Below are positions 52,610-63,135 of a stretch of DNA of 64,000 nucleotides, one piece after another. How positions within the stretch are numbered: the first letter of the stretch is position 1; every line of letters begins with the position of its first letter. This DNA comes from Haloferax gibbonsii ATCC 33959. Its GTDB lineage: Archaea; Halobacteriota; Halobacteria; Halobacteriales; Haloferacaceae. The stretch spans positions 1 to 64,000 of the forward strand of contig NZ_AOLJ01000019.1 in the NCBI RefSeq assembly GCF_000336775.1, read 5' to 3'. The notes beneath the pieces are model-generated. The model was not told the DNA's origin, did not search any database, and saw only the letters and a list, made by a program, of their open reading frames with translations. A program made the position numbers and the translations under genes.

Positions 52610-54309
52610 TTCGCCGACTCGACCCGGGGACGCGCTCGAAAATCGCCGCCGGCGAGGTCGTCGCCCGCCCCGCGAGCGTCGCGGTCGAACTGGTGGAAAA
52701 CGCCCTCGACGCCGGCGCGGAGACCGTCGAAATCGAGGTTGACGGCGACGGGACCGACCGAATCCGCGTCGCCGACGACGGCCGCGGGATGGCCGAGTCT
52801 GACGCCGCCCTCGCGGTCGAGCGGTACACGACGAGCAAGCTCTCGGCGGCCGACGACCTCGAAACCGTCGAGACGCTCGGCTTCCGGGGCGAGGCGCTCC
52901 CGAGCATCGCCGCGGCCGCCGCCCGACTCGAACTGACGACGAACGACGGCGGCCCGCGCGGGACGCGAGTCGTCGTCGACGGCGGCGGGGATGCGACCGA
53001 CGGCGAACACGACAAGACCGTCTCGCCCGCGGGTCGGGCGCGCGGGACGACGGTCGAAGTGACCGGCCTCTTTTCGGACCGCCCGGCCCGGAAGAAGTCG
53101 CTCGCGTCGCCGAAAGCCGAGTTCGCCCGCGTCTCGGCGGTCGTCACGCGCTACGCGCTCACGCGGCCGGACGTGCGGTTCGTCCTGCGACACGACGGCC
53201 GGGAGACGCTCGCGACGCCCGGCACCGACCGCTTCGCCGACGCGCTCTTGGCGGTGTACGGCCGCGACGCCGCGAGCCACGCCTCGACGTTCGACTCGTC
53301 GCGGGAGGTCTCGGCGGCCGGCGAGACGGCCGCGGTCGAGGTCGACGGCGCGCTCTGTCACCCCGAGGTGACGCGTTCCCGGCGCGACCACGTCCACGTC
53401 TCGGTCAACGGCCGCGCCCTCGCCGAACCGCGGCTCCGCCGGGCGGTCGCCGACGGCTACGGGACGCTGCTTCCCGACGGGCGCGAACCGGTCGGCGTCG
53501 TCCGACTCCGTCTACCGCCCGCGTGGGTCGACCACAACGTCCACCCCGCGAAGGACGAGGTAGGCTTCAGAGACGCCGACGCGGTCGCCGAGGCGGTCGA
53601 ATCGAGCGTCCGCGACGCGCTCTCGACCGCGGACCTCCGGCGGAGCGGCGAGGTGGCGATGGACCTCGATAGCTCGCTCGCGCCCGTCGAGGCCGCGTCG
53701 GTGTTCGACGACCTCCGCGTCATCGGGCGCTTCCGCGGCCTGTACCTGCTCTGTGAGGCCGGCGACGAACTCCTCGTCGTCGACCAGCACGCGGCCCACG
53801 AGCGCATCAACTACGAGCGACTCCGCGAGGCGGTCGAGTCGGCGGGCATCGACGCCGTCTCCGTCGACCCGCCGGCGACCGTCTCGCTGTCGCCGACCGA
53901 CGCGGCGCTCCTCGACGCGAACCGCGACCTCGTGGAGAAACTGGGTTTCCGCGTCGCCGAGTTCGGCGACGGGAGCAGGAGCGGGAGCGGGACCGGAACC
54001 TACCGCGTCGAGGCCGTGCCCGCGCCGCTCGGCCGGCCGTTCGCCCCGGACGCGCTCGCGGACGTGGTGGCCGACGTCGCCGCCGGCGACGACGCCGACC
54101 CGCGGGACGAACTCCTCAAAGACCTCGCGTGCCATCCGTCGATAAAAGCCGGCGACGACCTCACCGACGACGATGCCGCGCGGTTAGTCGAGCGACTCGG
54201 CTCGTGCGAGACGCCGTACACCTGCCCGCACGGCCGGCCCACGGTGCTCGCAATCGACGAGGAGACGTTCGTCCGCGGGTTCGGCCGGCGAAGCGGCCGG
54301 CTCGGGTAG
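52606..54309 (+). CDS. mutL: DNA mismatch repair protein MutL with endonuclease motif
   Basis: 567 residues, start overlapping the mutS stop (ATGA). The N-terminal GHKL ATPase shows LVENALDAGA, VADDGRGMAE and TLGFRGEALPSI. The C-terminal domain contains DQHA-x2-E-x4-E from Asp393 (DQHAAHERINYE) plus LACHPSIKAGD and CPHGRPTVLAI, the metal-binding set of nicking MutL homologues. The protein is therefore probably a strand-nicking MutL rather than an E. coli-type MutL. It works with the MutS encoded just upstream. Confidence 0.96.
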   Translation: MIRRLDPGTRSKIAAGEVVARPASVAVELVENALDAGAETVEIEVDGDGTDRIRVADDGRGMAESDAALAVERYTTSKLSAADDLETVETLGFRGEALPSIAAAAARLELTTNDGGPRGTRVVVDGGGDATDGEHDKTVSPAGRARGTTVEVTGLFSDRPARKKSLASPKAEFARVSAVVTRYALTRPDVRFVLRHDGRETLATPGTDRFADALLAVYGRDAASHASTFDSSREVSAAGETAAVEVDGALCHPEVTRSRRDHVHVSVNGRALAEPRLRRAVADGYGTLLPDGREPVGVVRLRLPPAWVDHNVHPAKDEVGFRDADAVAEAVESSVRDALSTADLRRSGEVAMDLDSSLAPVEAASVFDDLRVIGRFRGLYLLCEAGDELLVVDQHAAHERINYERLREAVESAGIDAVSVDPPATVSLSPTDAALLDANRDLVEKLGFRVAEFGDGSRSGSGTGTYRVEAVPAPLGRPFAPDALADVVADVAAGDDADPRDELLKDLACHPSIKAGDDLTDDDAARLVERLGSCETPYTCPHGRPTVLAIDEETFVRGFGRRSGRLG

Positions 54310-54310
54310 C

Positions 54311-54336
54311 GCTCGGCGGGAGCAACCTTGCCGAGC
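54311..54336. terminator. Hairpin after mutL
   Basis: GCTCGGC (54311-54317) and GCCGAGC (54330-54336) form a 7-bp stem with a 12-nt loop, starting 2 nt after the mutL stop, between convergent genes. There is no T-tract. Confidence 0.4.
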
Positions 54337-54420
54337 CACCCCGTCGCCGTCGTTCGAAATGGCGCGGTTGCTGGTGGGGAGATGAATACGACGTAGCGAC
54401 CAGCGTGGCGCGCCCGGCCG

Positions 54421-54708
54421 CTACCAGTCCTTGCAGTCGAGACAGACGTACTCGTCGCCGTCGAGCCACCGCTTTTGCACCGACTCGCCGCACTGGGGGC
54501 ACGGCGTGGCTTCGGGGGTCCATCGGTACGTGGCGAGCGTGCTCACGTCGCGGTCGTCGGGTGCGTCGGAATCGACGGCGTCGTCGGCGTCGGCAGAATC
54601 GACGGCGTCGTCGGCGACGTCGGAACCGTCAGCGTCGTCGTCGGCCGTCGGTTCGTCGGCCGCTCCGTCGTCGCCGCCGGCGAAGTCGTCGAGCGAGCGG
54701 TTCGGCAT
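54421..54708 (-). CDS. Acidic protein with C-terminal zinc ribbon (DUF7573-like)
   Basis: 95 residues. About 55 residues of Asp/Ala-rich, disordered sequence precede a compact zinc ribbon: TPCPQCGESVQKRW then YVCLDCKDW, four cysteines in two CxxC pairs at the extreme C-terminus. Such ribbons bind nucleic acid or protein. I recall DUF7573; function is unknown. Convergent with mutL, divergent from the 54863 gene. Confidence 0.85.
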   Translation of the reverse strand: MPNRSLDDFAGGDDGAADEPTADDDADGSDVADDAVDSADADDAVDSDAPDDRDVSTLATYRWTPEATPCPQCGESVQKRWLDGDEYVCLDCKDW

Positions 54709-54862
54709 GACTCAGCGTCCGTGGGCGCGGTCCTTATCGGTGCCGACCGAGCCGCGCCGCTGACGGCCGCCGCGAACCGCGGGGCGGCGAGCGACTCACC
54801 GGACGGGGCGAGCGCCGTGCGAAACCCACACAATCAATACCCCCGAATCCCGAGAGTCGCGC

Positions 54863-55099
54863 ATGGCAACACTCACGGACTTCGTCATCGCGCTCCTCAC
54901 GAGCGTCCTCGAACTGGTGGTGACCTTCGCCGACGTGGCGCTGAGCGACCCGCTTTCCACGGTGAGTTTCCTCTTCGGCAACATCTTCATCCTCCTCGCC
55001 GTCGGCGCGTTCGCCTATCTCGTCGTCGGCGCGCTCGGCGCGGAACTCGGCATCATCGGCGTCGGCTCGTCGACCGGTAGGCCGCCGCAGCGAGAGTAA
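54863..55099 (+). CDS. Small membrane protein
   Basis: 78 residues. Two hydrophobic segments (about 8-28 and 38-60) with a short acidic loop (DVALSDPLS) between, then a soluble tail GVGSSTGRPPQRE. No known domain. A CAATCAATAC element about 30 nt upstream may be the TATA box. Its last 47 nt overlap the 3' end of the oppositely oriented mer gene, so the two transcripts are antisense to one another at their ends. Confidence 0.72.
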   Translation: MATLTDFVIALLTSVLELVVTFADVALSDPLSTVSFLFGNIFILLAVGAFAYLVVGALGAELGIIGVGSSTGRPPQRE

Positions 55100-56039
55100 T
55101 CGCTTCTTCGAGGTCGGGGCCGACCGGCGACCCGACCACGACGCCGTCAGCGTGTTCGAGCACCGCGTCCATCCGGTCGGCCACGTCGTCCGGCGTGCCG
55201 GCCATCGAGAAGGCGTCTATCATCGCCGGCGTGACGAGGCCGAACGCCTCGGAGAACGCGCCGGCGGAAATCTTCTCGCCGATGTCGCCCGCGCGCTCGG
55301 CGTCGATGCCGTGTCTGTCGAGGACCGGCGGGGCCGCCCCCGCGGTGATAAAGGCGACCGGCGGGCGGGCGGCCTCGCGAGCCGCGTCCTCGTCTTCCGA
55401 GACGGAGACGCTGGCGTAGGCGGCGAGGGTGAACTCGCCGCGCGAGTCGGGGCGGTCCTCGACGCCGATATCGACCTGTTCTCTGGCCCACGCGAGGTCG
55501 TCGGGGTGCGAGCCGTTGAACAGCAGGCCGTCTGCGTGCTTGCCGGCCATGCGACACATGTGCGGCCCCTCGCCGCCGACGTACACCGGCACCTCGCCGG
55601 GCACGTCGAAGTTGAGGCCGGCGTCGGTCGCCTCGAACGTGCCGTCGTGGGTGACGCGCTCGCCGTCCCAGAGCCGCTGTGCGACCTTGAACGCCTCCAG
55701 CACGGAGCGGAGGCCGCGCTCGTCTTCGAGGCCGAGGTTGCGGAGCGTCGAGGGGTCGCCGGGGCCGATACCGAGGAGGCCGCGGCCGCCGGATGCCTCG
55801 GCGACGGTCGCCACCTTGCCGGCGAGCGTCACGGGGTGTAGCTCGTAGGGGTTGGCGACGCCGGGGCCGAGGCGGATGTCGTCGGTCTCGGCCGCGAGCC
55901 GCGCGAGGACCGCGAAGGGGTCGCGGTTGTTGTAGTGACACGAGACGAACAGGGAGTCGTAGCCCTCGCGTTCCGCCTGCGTGCCCAGTTCGACGAGGTC
56001 GTCGACGGGATGTTCCGGGGTGAGTTCGAGTCCGAGCAT
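55053..56039 (-). CDS. mer: F420-dependent methylenetetrahydromethanopterin reductase-like protein
   Basis: 328 residues from MLGLELTPEHPVDDLVELGT; an in-frame extension upstream is rejected because it runs through the tandem repeat. It is a bacterial-luciferase-like TIM barrel of the F420 group: YDSLFVSCHYNNRDPFAVLA, RLGPGVANPYELHPVTLAGK and GLLGIGPGDPSTLRNLGLED closely match Mer. In methanogens Mer reduces methylene-H4MPT; in haloarchaea the pterin and direction are uncertain, perhaps methyl supply from a folate-type carrier. It lies 41 nt downstream of cofE, which fits F420 dependence. Confidence 0.88.
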   Translation of the reverse strand: MLGLELTPEHPVDDLVELGTQAEREGYDSLFVSCHYNNRDPFAVLARLAAETDDIRLGPGVANPYELHPVTLAGKVATVAEASGGRGLLGIGPGDPSTLRNLGLEDERGLRSVLEAFKVAQRLWDGERVTHDGTFEATDAGLNFDVPGEVPVYVGGEGPHMCRMAGKHADGLLFNGSHPDDLAWAREQVDIGVEDRPDSRGEFTLAAYASVSVSEDEDAAREAARPPVAFITAGAAPPVLDRHGIDAERAGDIGEKISAGAFSEAFGLVTPAMIDAFSMAGTPDDVADRMDAVLEHADGVVVGSPVGPDLEEAITLAAAAYRSTSRRR

Positions 56040-56040
56040 A

Positions 56041-56062
56041 GTGTGAGCGTGGTGTGAGCGTG
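56041..56062. repeat. Tandem 11-nt repeat upstream of mer
   Basis: GTGTGAGCGTG occurs twice back to back, ending 2 nt from the mer start codon on the minus strand. It lies in the 41-nt cofE-mer gap, where a ribosome-binding site would be expected. Confidence 0.6.
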
Positions 56063-56080
56063 GAATGGTGGAGCGAGTCG

Positions 56081-56836
56081 TCAGGGGTCGTAGCGCCACT
56101 CGCGGAGCGCCTGTCGCACGAAGTCACCGTCGATGTCGCGGAAGTGGGCGTCGCTCTCGCCGTGGTCGCCCCACTCGAAGCCGCGGACGACGACGACGGG
56201 CGTGCCGCCGTCGCCCTCGCCCTGCACGAGGTTCGCGGCCGCGGCGAGTTCGTCCACGACGCTCTCGACGGTGACGCCGAGTTCGCGGCCGTCGCGGTCG
56301 GCCTCGCCGCGCCAGTCGCGCGAGGCGCTCAGCCCCGCCCAGCCGATGGCGACGCCGCGCTGCCCGTGTCGGAACGGCCGGCCGCAGGTGTCGGTGACGA
56401 TGACCCGGTCGGCGTCGACGCCGGCGCGGATGCGCTCGGCCGACTCGCTCGGGCGCTTCGGGAGCAACAGCAGGTCGTGGTCGGGGACGTTCGAGCGGTC
56501 GATGCCGGCGTTGACGCCGACGTGGCCGAACCGCGTCTCGGTCAGGAGGAACGGCTCCGACATGACGAGGTCGACGCTCTCTTCGAGGACCGCCTGCGCG
56601 AACCGCGGGTCCTTCTCGTCGCCGGTCAGTTCGGCGAGGCGGGCGGCGAGTTCGCGCGCCCGCGGGCCGGCCGGGAAGTCGTCGAGGTCGGCGAACCGCC
56701 CTTCGGCCTTCGAGACGACGGTAGAGGCGACGCAGACCACGTCGTCGGGCCGAAGGTCGACGCGCTCCGAGACGAGGGCGGCGAGGTCGTCGCCCTCGCG
56801 GACCTCGGGCACGTCGGGGACGGGAAACAGCTCCAT
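56081..56836 (-). CDS. cofE: Coenzyme F420-0:L-glutamate ligase
   Basis: 251 residues from MELFPVPDVPEVREGDDLAA; a 34-residue frame extension upstream is not conserved. CofE adds glutamates to F420-0 with GTP. The family is recognised by VVCVASTVVSKAEGRF, VNAGIDRSNVPDHDLLLLPK and VTDTCGRPFRHGQRGVAIGW, residues that line the active site in archaeal CofE. It is upstream of mer and 118 nt downstream of the phosphoesterase gene, all on one strand. Start uncertainty is small. Confidence 0.94.
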   Translation of the reverse strand: MELFPVPDVPEVREGDDLAALVSERVDLRPDDVVCVASTVVSKAEGRFADLDDFPAGPRARELAARLAELTGDEKDPRFAQAVLEESVDLVMSEPFLLTETRFGHVGVNAGIDRSNVPDHDLLLLPKRPSESAERIRAGVDADRVIVTDTCGRPFRHGQRGVAIGWAGLSASRDWRGEADRDGRELGVTVESVVDELAAAANLVQGEGDGGTPVVVVRGFEWGDHGESDAHFRDIDGDFVRQALREWRYDP

Positions 56837-56954
56837 ACCGAGTCGGAAGGCGAGGGCGGTGAAAAACGACGGGATGCTGGCGAACCGGGCCGGTATCGCA
56901 GGCGGTCGACCGGAGAGCGGTTCGGGGAGCGACGACACGCCGACTGCGCCGAGT

Positions 56955-57449
56955 TCAGTCGTCGCGGACGACTTCGACCGACAGCGAGCCGTCGACGACC
57001 GAGCCGACCATCATCGTGGCGTCGTCGCCCGGGTTGGCCGCCGTCGCCGTGCCGGGGTTGAGGACGCGGATGCCGTCGACCACTTCGTCGACCACCTCGT
57101 GGATGTGGCCCGCGACGCCGACCGCGCCGTCGCCCGCGGCGTCCCTGACCGCGTCGGCGACGCGGGACTCGTAGCCCGTTCTCGTGCCCGTGCCGTGGGT
57201 GACGACGAACGTGAGTCCGTCGACCTCCGCGACCTCGACGAACGGGAGGTCGATGGCCGGCGGGTCGATGTTCCCGCGGACGCCGACGAACCGCGCCGAG
57301 AGGTCGCGGAGGCGGTCGAGGGTGTCCGGCGAGTCGAAGTCGCCCGCGTGAATCACGAGGTCGGCCGAGCGGACCCGGTCTTCGACCCACCCCGGAATCC
57401 CGTCGGCCCGCCCCGGAACGTGCGTGTCGCTCAGGATAGCGAGTCGCAT
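56955..57449 (-). CDS. YfcE/MJ0936-type metallophosphoesterase
   Basis: 164 residues, the whole being a small calcineurin-like phosphoesterase: LSDTHVPG (6-13), IHAGDFDS (33-40), VRGNIDPP, FVVTHGTGTR and VAGHIHEV supply two metal sites. Relatives hydrolyse cyclic or model phosphodiesters; the natural substrate is unknown. It is transcribed in the same direction as cofE-mer and divergent from the NUDIX-eIF2B fusion, with 60 nt between starts. Confidence 0.92.
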   Translation of the reverse strand: MRLAILSDTHVPGRADGIPGWVEDRVRSADLVIHAGDFDSPDTLDRLRDLSARFVGVRGNIDPPAIDLPFVEVAEVDGLTFVVTHGTGTRTGYESRVADAVRDAAGDGAVGVAGHIHEVVDEVVDGIRVLNPGTATAANPGDDATMMVGSVVDGSLSVEVVRDD

Positions 57450-57509
57450 ACCGACACCACGCGACCGGCCTGAATAGTCGTTTTGTCAGTCGCGGACGTA
57501 AGTCTGGAT

Positions 57510-60003
<2,494 letters not shown>

Positions 60004-60048
60004 GTTCGCCGGGGTCGAGCCGGGGGGTTCGAAGCGACGGCGAGCGGG

Positions 60049-60666
60049 TCAGAGGAACTTGAACAGGTCGTCGCGGCCCTGCTCGTGGAGGTGCGACCGC
60101 AGGGCGTCTTCGAGGTGCGAGATGTCGCCGCGCTTGGCCGTGATGGGCGCGATGACGTTCCGCCACTGCTTCCACGGCGGGAAGAGGCCGAGGCGGTCGC
60201 AGAGGTCGTTCAGGCGCTCGTCGCGGTCGTCGACCTTGTCCATCTTGTTGACCGCGACCACGGTCGGGATGTCGAGTTCGTCGAGGAAGAAGAACATCTC
60301 CACGTCGTGCGGGATGGAGTCTTCCGTGGTGTGGCGGTCGATGATGTCGATGACGCTCTTCCCGTCGACGACGAGGACCGCCGCGAGGATGTCGTCGGCG
60401 TTCTCCTCGATGTACTGGACGACGTCCGTCTTGATTGCCTCGCGGGTGTCGCGGTCGACGCCGGACATGAATCCGAACCCGGGGAGGTCGGTGAACATGA
60501 ATTTCTCCGCGTTCCAGTCGAAGTGGTTGGGTTTGCGGGTGACGCCGGGCTTCTTACCCGTCGTGAACTTGCTGTGACCCGTCAGCTCTCGCATCAGGGT
60601 CGACTTCCCCACGTTCGACCGCCCGACGAGGACGATTTCGTCGCGGTTCGGTCGGTCTTCGAACAT
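60049..60666 (-). CDS. engB: GTP-binding protein EngB
   Basis: 205 residues. TRAFAC GTPase with G1 GRSNVGKS (14-21), PGVTRKPN for G2, [10 protein letters not shown] for G3, NKMDKVDD for G4 and a G5-like ITAKRG. EngB/YihA GTPases assist large-subunit assembly in bacteria; the archaeal form is assumed to act on ribosomes too. The segment between G3 and G4 has an unusually aromatic [10 protein letters not shown]. It lies 139 nt after the HTH gene on the same strand. A T-tract after that gene suggests they are separate units. Confidence 0.93.
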   Translation of the reverse strand: MFEDRPNRDEIVLVGRSNVGKSTLMRELTGHSKFTTGKKPGVTRKPNHFDWNAEKFMFTDLPGFGFMSGVDRDTREAIKTDVVQYIEENADDILAAVLVVDGKSVIDIIDRHTTEDSIPHDVEMFFFLDELDIPTVVAVNKMDKVDDRDERLNDLCDRLGLFPPWKQWRNVIAPITAKRGDISHLEDALRSHLHEQGRDDLFKFL

Positions 60667-60805
60667 ACCGGCGGTTCGCCGCCGCGACGGATAAGGAGGA
60701 CGGTACGGACGCCGCGCTCCGGGGCGTCGACACCGAAAAAATCACGTCTCCGGGCGAGTCGCCCCCACGACGGCTCGCCGACGACGCGTGAATGAGGCGG
60801 CCGCG

Positions 60806-61138
60806 TCAGTCACGGCCGCCCGCCGATAACTCGCCCGCGTTCTCGTCGAGAAATCGCAACAGCGGCTCGATTTCGTCGAATCGAGGGCCGCACGCGACGG
60901 AGCCGAGATGACGGTTCCACTCGACGAAGCCGGCGTCAGCGAGTTTCGGGAGATGAACGTGGAACAGCTCCACCTCCAGTCGGTCGCGGTCGCGGCCGCC
61001 ACCAACGGCCGCGTCCCGCGTTGCCGCTTCGAGGCGCGCGCGCCGCCGTCGGCGAAGACCCATCAGCAACCGTCGCCGATGGACGTTTCCGAGGGCGTCG
61101 AACGCCTCGTCAAGGCGGGGGGACGTCGCGGCTACCAT
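60806..61138 (-). CDS. Winged-helix regulator (DUF7344/ArsR-like)
   Basis: 110 residues from MVAATSPRLDEAFDALGNVH. The haloarchaeal winged-helix pattern is clear: LDEAFDALGNVHRRRLLMGL as the first helices, EVELFHVHLPKLADAGFVEW as recognition helix and wing start, then GPRFDEIEPLLRFLDENAGE as the dimer helix. No ligand-binding motif. The Arg-rich stretch LRRRRRARLEAATR is unusual. A run of six T on its coding strand after the stop (60735-60740) may terminate it. Target unknown. Confidence 0.82.
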   Translation of the reverse strand: MVAATSPRLDEAFDALGNVHRRRLLMGLRRRRRARLEAATRDAAVGGGRDRDRLEVELFHVHLPKLADAGFVEWNRHLGSVACGPRFDEIEPLLRFLDENAGELSAGGRD

Positions 61139-61623
61139 CGGCGCGACCCCCGTTGGATCCGAACAGGCGTCGCGCGACGGGCGCGAGACGCCGAGGCAAA
61201 GCGTCTCCCGCAAGTCGCCGGAAGGCCCCGCTCTGGGCACCCGGTGGACACCACCCGATACCGGTACCGTCGAGAGCGCGGCCCGTCAATCACACGTTCG
61301 CACGCCTCTGCGCCACCACGGCGCGGTTTGACGGCGTACGGCTGTCGATGTCTGTGTGTGTTCACAACTACGTTCCCCGAAGGGGTATAGATAGCAAGTT
61401 GGCATTCTCTTTCTGCTTTCACAGTCCGGTCATTGAAGTAATGCATCCGGAAGCCTACGTTACATGTTATGAACCGAATGAGGTCACGAACGGACGCTAT
61501 CGGCCCAAATACTAGGGGGAAACGGTGAATTTTCGGCGTCTGATCACCCCCTCCCCCGAGAGAATATCAGACAGTATGCTGACAAGAGAGTTCAATACAG
61601 CGGCCGCTGAAGGTCAGCTAGTA
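61139..61623. other. 485-nt intergenic region without a supported gene
   Basis: Between the divergent HTH gene and the Bat-like regulator. The first 230 nt are GC-rich and contain only shadow frames; the last 250 nt are clearly AT-richer, with candidate promoter elements (AAATACTA near 61505, GAATATCAG near 61561). An unusually long regulatory region or an unannotated small RNA is possible. Confidence 0.5.
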
Positions 61624-62286
61624 ATGGCAGTAATCGTCGAGCTGACGATTGATTCAAGGGATTTCGACCTCGGGAGGGTCACCGCCGTGTCGAGCGGCGT
61701 CCACATCGAGCTAGAGCGCGTCGTTCCGACTGGCGGTGAGGTCATGCCGTTCTTCTGGGCGCAGGGGACCGACTTCGAGGCGTTCGAACACGCCGTCCGG
61801 CACGACCGACTCGTCGACGACCTGACCGCGGTTGCGCGCGTCGCCGACCGCGTGCTGTACAAGGTCAACTGGGGCGAGACCACGTCGAGCCTGACCCGCA
61901 TTCTCACAGACAGCGAGGCGACGATTCTCGAAGCCCACGGCAACGACCCGTGGATGTTCCGCCTCCGGTTCAACGACCACGCGGCGCTCACCGACTTCCA
62001 CAACCTCTGTCAGGAAGAGGACATCGAGTTCCACGTTGAGCGCATCTATACCCTCGCAGAGGGCGAGCCGGGCGTCTACAACTTCGACATCACAGACGGA
62101 CAACAGGAGGCGCTCGTCACCGCCGTCTCGGAGGGCTACTTCGAAGTCCCCCGGCAGACCACGCTCAACGAGGTGGCGGACCAACTCGGAATCAGCCCGC
62201 AGGCCGCCTCCGAGCGCGTCCGCCGCGGGGCCGACACCGTCCTGCGGAAGGTGCTGTTGTCGCAGTCGGCGGCCGACCTCTCGTAG
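61624..62286 (+). CDS. Bat-like HTH-10 transcriptional regulator without sensor domains
   Basis: 220 residues from MAVIVELTIDSRDFDLGRVT, the usual opening of these proteins; an in-frame ATG at 61576 would add 16 residues. Residues 1-150 form the bacterioopsin-activator ligand-like domain (IELERVVPTGGEVMPFFWAQ). Residues 155-215 hold HTH-10: TDGQQEALVTAVSEGYFEVP then LNEVADQLGISPQAASERVR. It would bind DNA and respond to an unknown signal. Long upstream region, single gene. Confidence 0.9.
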   Translation: MAVIVELTIDSRDFDLGRVTAVSSGVHIELERVVPTGGEVMPFFWAQGTDFEAFEHAVRHDRLVDDLTAVARVADRVLYKVNWGETTSSLTRILTDSEATILEAHGNDPWMFRLRFNDHAALTDFHNLCQEEDIEFHVERIYTLAEGEPGVYNFDITDGQQEALVTAVSEGYFEVPRQTTLNEVADQLGISPQAASERVRRGADTVLRKVLLSQSAADLS

Positions 62287-62370
62287 CCGACCGCTCGCGC
62301 CGAGACGCGGTTCGCCCGCGACACGAACGGGGGAGCTATTGGTCCGCCGCGAGTACGCGACGGCGACGCG

Positions 62371-63093
62371 ATGGACAAAGCGACGCTCCGAACGACGGTG
62401 TGGGACGACCTCGAATCGTCGGGCGCGGCACGGTTTCCCTTCCCGCCGCACGGCCGCATCCCGAACTTCGCCGACGCGAAAGCGGCCGCCGAGCGACTCG
62501 CGGCGACGCCCGAGTGGGCCGACGCCGACGCGGTGAAGGCCAACCCGGACGCCCCGCAACTCCCCGTCAGGCGACGGGCGCTCCGCGAGGGGAAAACCGT
62601 CTACATGGCCGTCCCGCGGCTCCGCGACGAGGAGTGCTTCTACGAACTCGACCCCGCGCGCATCGACGACGAACACCTCGACAGCGCGCCGACCGTCTCC
62701 CACGTCGAGACCTACGCCGACACGGTCGGCCCAGACGCCCTGCCGCCCGTCGACCTCGTCGTCTCGGGGTCGGTCGCCGTCTCCGAGGCGGGCGCGCGCA
62801 TCGGGAAGGGAGAGGGGTTCAGCGACCTCGAATACGCGGTGTTGCGGGGTCTCGGGGCCGTCACCGACGAGACGACCGTGGCGACGACGGTCCACGAGCG
62901 ACAGGTCCGCGACGGCCTGCCGGAGCCGGACGCCCACGACGTGCCGATGGACCTCGTCGTCACTCCCGAACGGTTGGTCCGAACCGAGACCTCGCACCCG
63001 AGACCCACGGGCATCGACTGGGACGCGCTCCCCGACGAGCGCCTCGACGAGATGCCCGTCCTCCGGCGGTTGCGCGACGAGTCGTCGGAGTAG
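62371..63093 (+). CDS. 5-formyltetrahydrofolate cyclo-ligase
   Basis: 240 residues. The MTHFS fold is marked by the N-terminal ARFPFPPHGRIPNF, YMAVPRLRDEECFYELDP, PVDLVVSGSVAVSEAGARIG and KGEGFSDLEYAVLRGLGAV, the nucleotide/substrate loop. It would convert 5-formyl-THF to 5,10-methenyl-THF with ATP, salvaging C1 units; this fits a haloarchaeon that uses folate-type carriers. Single gene, 84 nt after the Bat-like regulator. Confidence 0.9.
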   Translation: MDKATLRTTVWDDLESSGAARFPFPPHGRIPNFADAKAAAERLAATPEWADADAVKANPDAPQLPVRRRALREGKTVYMAVPRLRDEECFYELDPARIDDEHLDSAPTVSHVETYADTVGPDALPPVDLVVSGSVAVSEAGARIGKGEGFSDLEYAVLRGLGAVTDETTVATTVHERQVRDGLPEPDAHDVPMDLVVTPERLVRTETSHPRPTGIDWDALPDERLDEMPVLRRLRDESSE

Positions 63094-63135
63094 CCGAGCC
63101 CCTGCTTATTTCACCGCCCGGGCCGACGTGAGGCC

